Shown here one piece after another: positions 58,187-60,191 of a DNA stretch of 60,191 bases (positions are counted from its first letter, which is position 1; every line of letters starts with the position of its first letter). The stretch is taken from assembly GCA_025924315.1 (NCBI GenBank), contig JAICIO010000028.1, positions 1 through 60,191 on the forward strand, given 5' to 3'. The notes under the pieces are model-generated. The model did no database searches. It was not told the origin of the DNA and saw only the letters and a list, made by a program, of their open reading frames with translations. The stretch comes from Phycisphaerae bacterium (GTDB taxonomy: Bacteria; Planctomycetota; Phycisphaerae; Tepidisphaerales; Tepidisphaeraceae). A program made the translations under genes and the position numbers.

Positions 58187-58211
58187 GTTTACAGTCCCGA
58201 TAGCCTTTTAG

Positions 58212-58234
58212 AAAAAGGTGGCTGTCACCTTTTT
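58212..58234. terminator. Hairpin AAAAAGGTG / CACCTTTTT after tadZ
   Basis: A 9-bp stem with a 5-base loop. Its core is the GGTGACAGCCACC repeat seen at 23606 and 23673. On the minus strand it starts at the tadZ stop and ends in a T-rich run, so it resembles an intrinsic terminator that would attenuate tadA. Confidence 0.6.
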
Positions 58235-59367
58235 TAAGCCGCCTGAGCGAGGGTTTTGCTGTTGAGCGCTTGAGCAAGGCCTTTGAGGCTGACGCTCATT
58301 TCGCTCTTGGGCGCTCGCAGCACGACCGGCTCACCGAAATTGATCGCGGCAATCGCGTTCTTGAAATCGTTCGGCACCATCCACGAAATCTTCAGGCCGA
58401 GCGCGCGCTCCACTTCCGACGGCTCGATGTCCCAACCCTTCTTCACAAAACGGTTCACGACGATGCGAATCTTGTTCGCCTCGATCCCCATGCGACGCAT
58501 CGCGCCCACAAATCGCTCCGCGTTCTTCGCGCTGGGAACGTTCAGCTGCATCACGATCACGTTCAGATCGGACGCCTGGATCGCGGTGGTGTAAATCGGA
58601 TCGATGCTCATCATCGAATCGATCACCACGTTGTCGAACATGCGGCCGAGGATGTTGAGCAGGCGATGGAGGCCCGGCTGATTGACGCGCTGCGTGTCTT
58701 CCGGAAGTTCCGGTCGCGCGAGGATCGCCAGGTTGCTCGAGCGATGGATCGCCAAGGCATTGTCGAGCAGTTGCTTATCGACCTTCTCCGCAGAGGCCAT
58801 GATGTCCGCGATCGTGTAGCGCGGGCGGCAGTCGAACGAACCGGCCACCCCACCACGCATCAGATCGAGATCGATCAGCGCCGTCTTGCTTTCCTGCGCG
58901 AGCGACGCGGCGACGTTGCATGCCACGGTTGTCGATCCGCATCCACCCATGGTCGGGATGACGTGGATGACGCGGGCTTTCTTGCCCATGCCGTACGTCT
59001 GCGCCACGCGCTCGATGGCGGCGGCGAATTTGTCTTCCGAAATCGGCAGCGGGATGAATTCCTTCACGCCCAGGTGCATCGCGTCCATCAGCAGGTTTGC
59101 ATCGATCACCTGCGACATGGCGAAGAAGCTGATGTTGGGGAACTGCCGAGGAAGATGGCCGACCTTCTTCAGGTTTTCCTGCGAGTTGGGATCGAGATTC
59201 ACGATGACCAACTGCGGCGCATCGGCCCGGCCGAGCAGCGCGGCCAGCGGCTCCGGCGTCGCATACTGTCCGACAAGGTTGACGCCAAATCCTGTGAGGA
59301 AGTGCGCCAGCTCCTGCCGGTTCGTATCGTCGGAATCGATGATGACTGCATTCAGTTGGACGAACAT
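58234..59367 (-). CDS. tadZ: TadZ/CpaE, ParA-like localisation ATPase
   Basis: 377 residues. The N-terminal ~120 residues are a receiver-like domain (LNAVIIDSDDTNRQELAHFL). The ParA/MinD domain starts at VIHVIPTMGGCGSTTVACNV. The Walker A is GGCGSTT, a divergent form in which the usual lysine of GGVGKT is serine. IDLDLMRGGVAGSFDC holds the conserved D. Other family elements (VIDSMMSIDPIY, IVVNRFVKKGWDI) are in place. Places the Tad machine at a cell pole. First gene after the secretin in this direction. Confidence 0.9.
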   Translation of the reverse strand: MFVQLNAVIIDSDDTNRQELAHFLTGFGVNLVGQYATPEPLAALLGRADAPQLVIVNLDPNSQENLKKVGHLPRQFPNISFFAMSQVIDANLLMDAMHLGVKEFIPLPISEDKFAAAIERVAQTYGMGKKARVIHVIPTMGGCGSTTVACNVAASLAQESKTALIDLDLMRGGVAGSFDCRPRYTIADIMASAEKVDKQLLDNALAIHRSSNLAILARPELPEDTQRVNQPGLHRLLNILGRMFDNVVIDSMMSIDPIYTTAIQASDLNVIVMQLNVPSAKNAERFVGAMRRMGIEANKIRIVVNRFVKKGWDIEPSEVERALGLKISWMVPNDFKNAIAAINFGEPVVLRAPKSEMSVSLKGLAQALNSKTLAQAA

Positions 59368-59397
59368 GACTAGCTACCTTCTGTTACTTTTCGCTTC

Positions 59398-59454
59398 GTA
59401 GGGTGTGCTTCAGCACACCGATTCGACTCCATGGTGTGCGGGGGCACACCCTAC
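59398..59454. repeat. Twin-hairpin element, GGTGTGC variant, partly decayed
   Basis: GTAG, GGTGTGC-TTCA-GCACACC, an ~18-base core, GGTGTGCGGGGGCACACC and CTAC. In the second hairpin the TGAA loop is lost. It separates the secretin gene from tadZ. Confidence 0.85.
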
Positions 59455-59465
59455 GTAGCGGCTGG

Positions 59466-60191
59466 TTACTCCTTGGCTTCCGCGATGGGCTGCGTGCTCG
59501 GCGTGAAACCGTACTGCCCGAAGTATCGCGGGGCCGGACCGCTCGGACGCGTCGTCGCGCCGTGCTTGCCGGTGCTGTCCACTTCCTCGCCACCGAGGTC
59601 GGCGCCGAAGTAGAGCTGAAGATCGTTCGGATCGCGCCACTTCTCGCCCGGAAGCGTCGGCACCTGCGCCGGGTTCATCGCTTCGACGAAGTGCGGCGTC
59701 ACGAGCACAACCAGTTCCGTTTCCTTGCGCTGATAGCGCACCGAGCGGAAGAGCGCGCCCACCACCGGGAGATCGCCCAGGAGCGGCGTCACGTCCTTGT
59801 TCGCGGTGATCGAGTTGTTCAAGAGACCCGCGATTGCGAACGTCTGGCCTTCGCCTAGCTCGACGGTCGTGTTGACCTTGCGGCTCGTGAGACCCGGGAT
59901 GACGAAGCCGTTCAATCGGACGGCGGTCGTGAAGTCGAGGTCGCTGACTTCCGGCATAACCTGGAGCCGGACGCGGCCATCGCCGAGCACGGTCGGGATC
60001 ATGCGGAGCTTCACACCGAATTCTCGGTATTCGACCGTGACCGCGCCCGCGGTCGCGCCGCCTTGCGTCACCGGCACCGGGAATTCACCACCGGCGAGGA
60101 AGCTGGCTTCCTGACCACTGATGGCGGTGAGGTTCGGCTCAGCGAGCATGCGAACCAGGTTGTTCTGACGCAGCGCGTTGAGGAAGTATTC
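59466..60191 (-). CDS. rcpA: RcpA/CpaC-type outer-membrane secretin of the Tad pilus, 5' part missing
   Basis: The last ~241 codons; the frame continues past the window edge. The C-terminal secretin domain is clear: LAEPNLTAISGQEASFLAGG and EFPVPVTQG, then VEYREFGVKLRMIPTVLGDG, VNTTVELGEGQTFAIAGLL and VTPLLGDLPVVGALFRSVRY, ending RKETELVVLVTPHFVEAMNP. Such proteins make the outer-membrane channel. The tail (PSGPAPRYFGQYGFTP) is the family-specific S-domain-like end. First gene of the visible tad unit. Confidence 0.94.
   Translation of the reverse strand, partial: EYFLNALRQNNLVRMLAEPNLTAISGQEASFLAGGEFPVPVTQGGATAGAVTVEYREFGVKLRMIPTVLGDGRVRLQVMPEVSDLDFTTAVRLNGFVIPGLTSRKVNTTVELGEGQTFAIAGLLNNSITANKDVTPLLGDLPVVGALFRSVRYQRKETELVVLVTPHFVEAMNPAQVPTLPGEKWRDPNDLQLYFGADLGGEEVDSTGKHGATTRPSGPAPRYFGQYGFTPSTQPIAEAKE

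Overview
The window looks like chromosomal DNA from a high-GC planctomycete (Planctomycetota, perhaps class Phycisphaerae; the class is inference). The signs are a complete bacterial microcompartment (BMC) locus of the Planctomycetes/Verrucomicrobia type, a secreted RTX-like protein with an N-terminal LEARRLL motif, PEP-CTERM-type secreted proteins, a sulfatase, an H-X9-DG-type prepilin-like protein and an A2-type caa3-like oxidase. The first ~95 bases are G/C homopolymer and look like a bad contig end.

Layout. 1-4.4 kb: 3' end of a class I aminotransferase, an RTX-like repeat protein, queE, a PEP-CTERM metalloprotease and queD. 4.5-15.2 kb: BMC operon, in order pduL, two BMC-H, ackA, a third BMC-H, BMC-P, CoA-acylating aldehyde dehydrogenase, BMC-P, an RpiB-like protein, BMC-P, class II aldolase, a malate/lactate-type dehydrogenase, a DeoC/DhnA-like barrel protein and a DeoR regulator. 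15.3-23.5 kb: lutC and lutB, DUF2905, a mntA-hepT-phyH unit, lutA, a divergent GH78-type alpha-L-rhamnosidase and a SUKH protein. 23.9-31.1 kb: lipoprotein, sulfatase, DUF6985-like protein, TIGR03790 protein, TPR lipoprotein and an alginate-export-like porin. 31.3-44.8 kb: respiratory block (octaheme cytochrome, cupredoxin, coxB, coxA, ctaA, ctaB, coxC, subunit IV). 45-49 kb: orphan ABC ATPase, ArsR regulator, a gene-poor stretch ending at a tRNA-Ala, and a prepilin-like protein. 49.4-54 kb: DegT aminotransferase, small hypothetical, ceramidase-like protein, beta-helix protein. 54.1-60.2 kb, minus strand: lipoprotein, tadC, tadB, tadA, tadZ and a secretin cut by the window end.

How the genes fit together. 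Rhamnosidase frees L-rhamnose. The aldolase inside the shell would split rhamnulose-1-P or fuculose-1-P to DHAP and lactaldehyde. The aldehyde dehydrogenase makes lactyl-CoA, PduL lactyl-phosphate, and AckA lactate plus ATP. The dehydrogenase could recycle NAD, and LutABC could oxidise the lactate to pyruvate. The isomerase and kinase for the upper pathway are not in the window.

The most unusual structure is not a gene. Nearly every spacer, and several reading frames, carry palindromic elements of many different sequences but one plan: two inverted hairpins, often with GTAG at one foot and CTAC at the other. Stem changes are compensated between copies. One copy is nested in another, one is flanked by a 22-bp duplication, several supply stop codons, and several lie in frame inside ctaA, ctaB and the cytochrome gene. 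They resemble the REP/REPIN elements moved by RAYT transposases, and the in-frame copies recall the Rickettsia palindromic elements.
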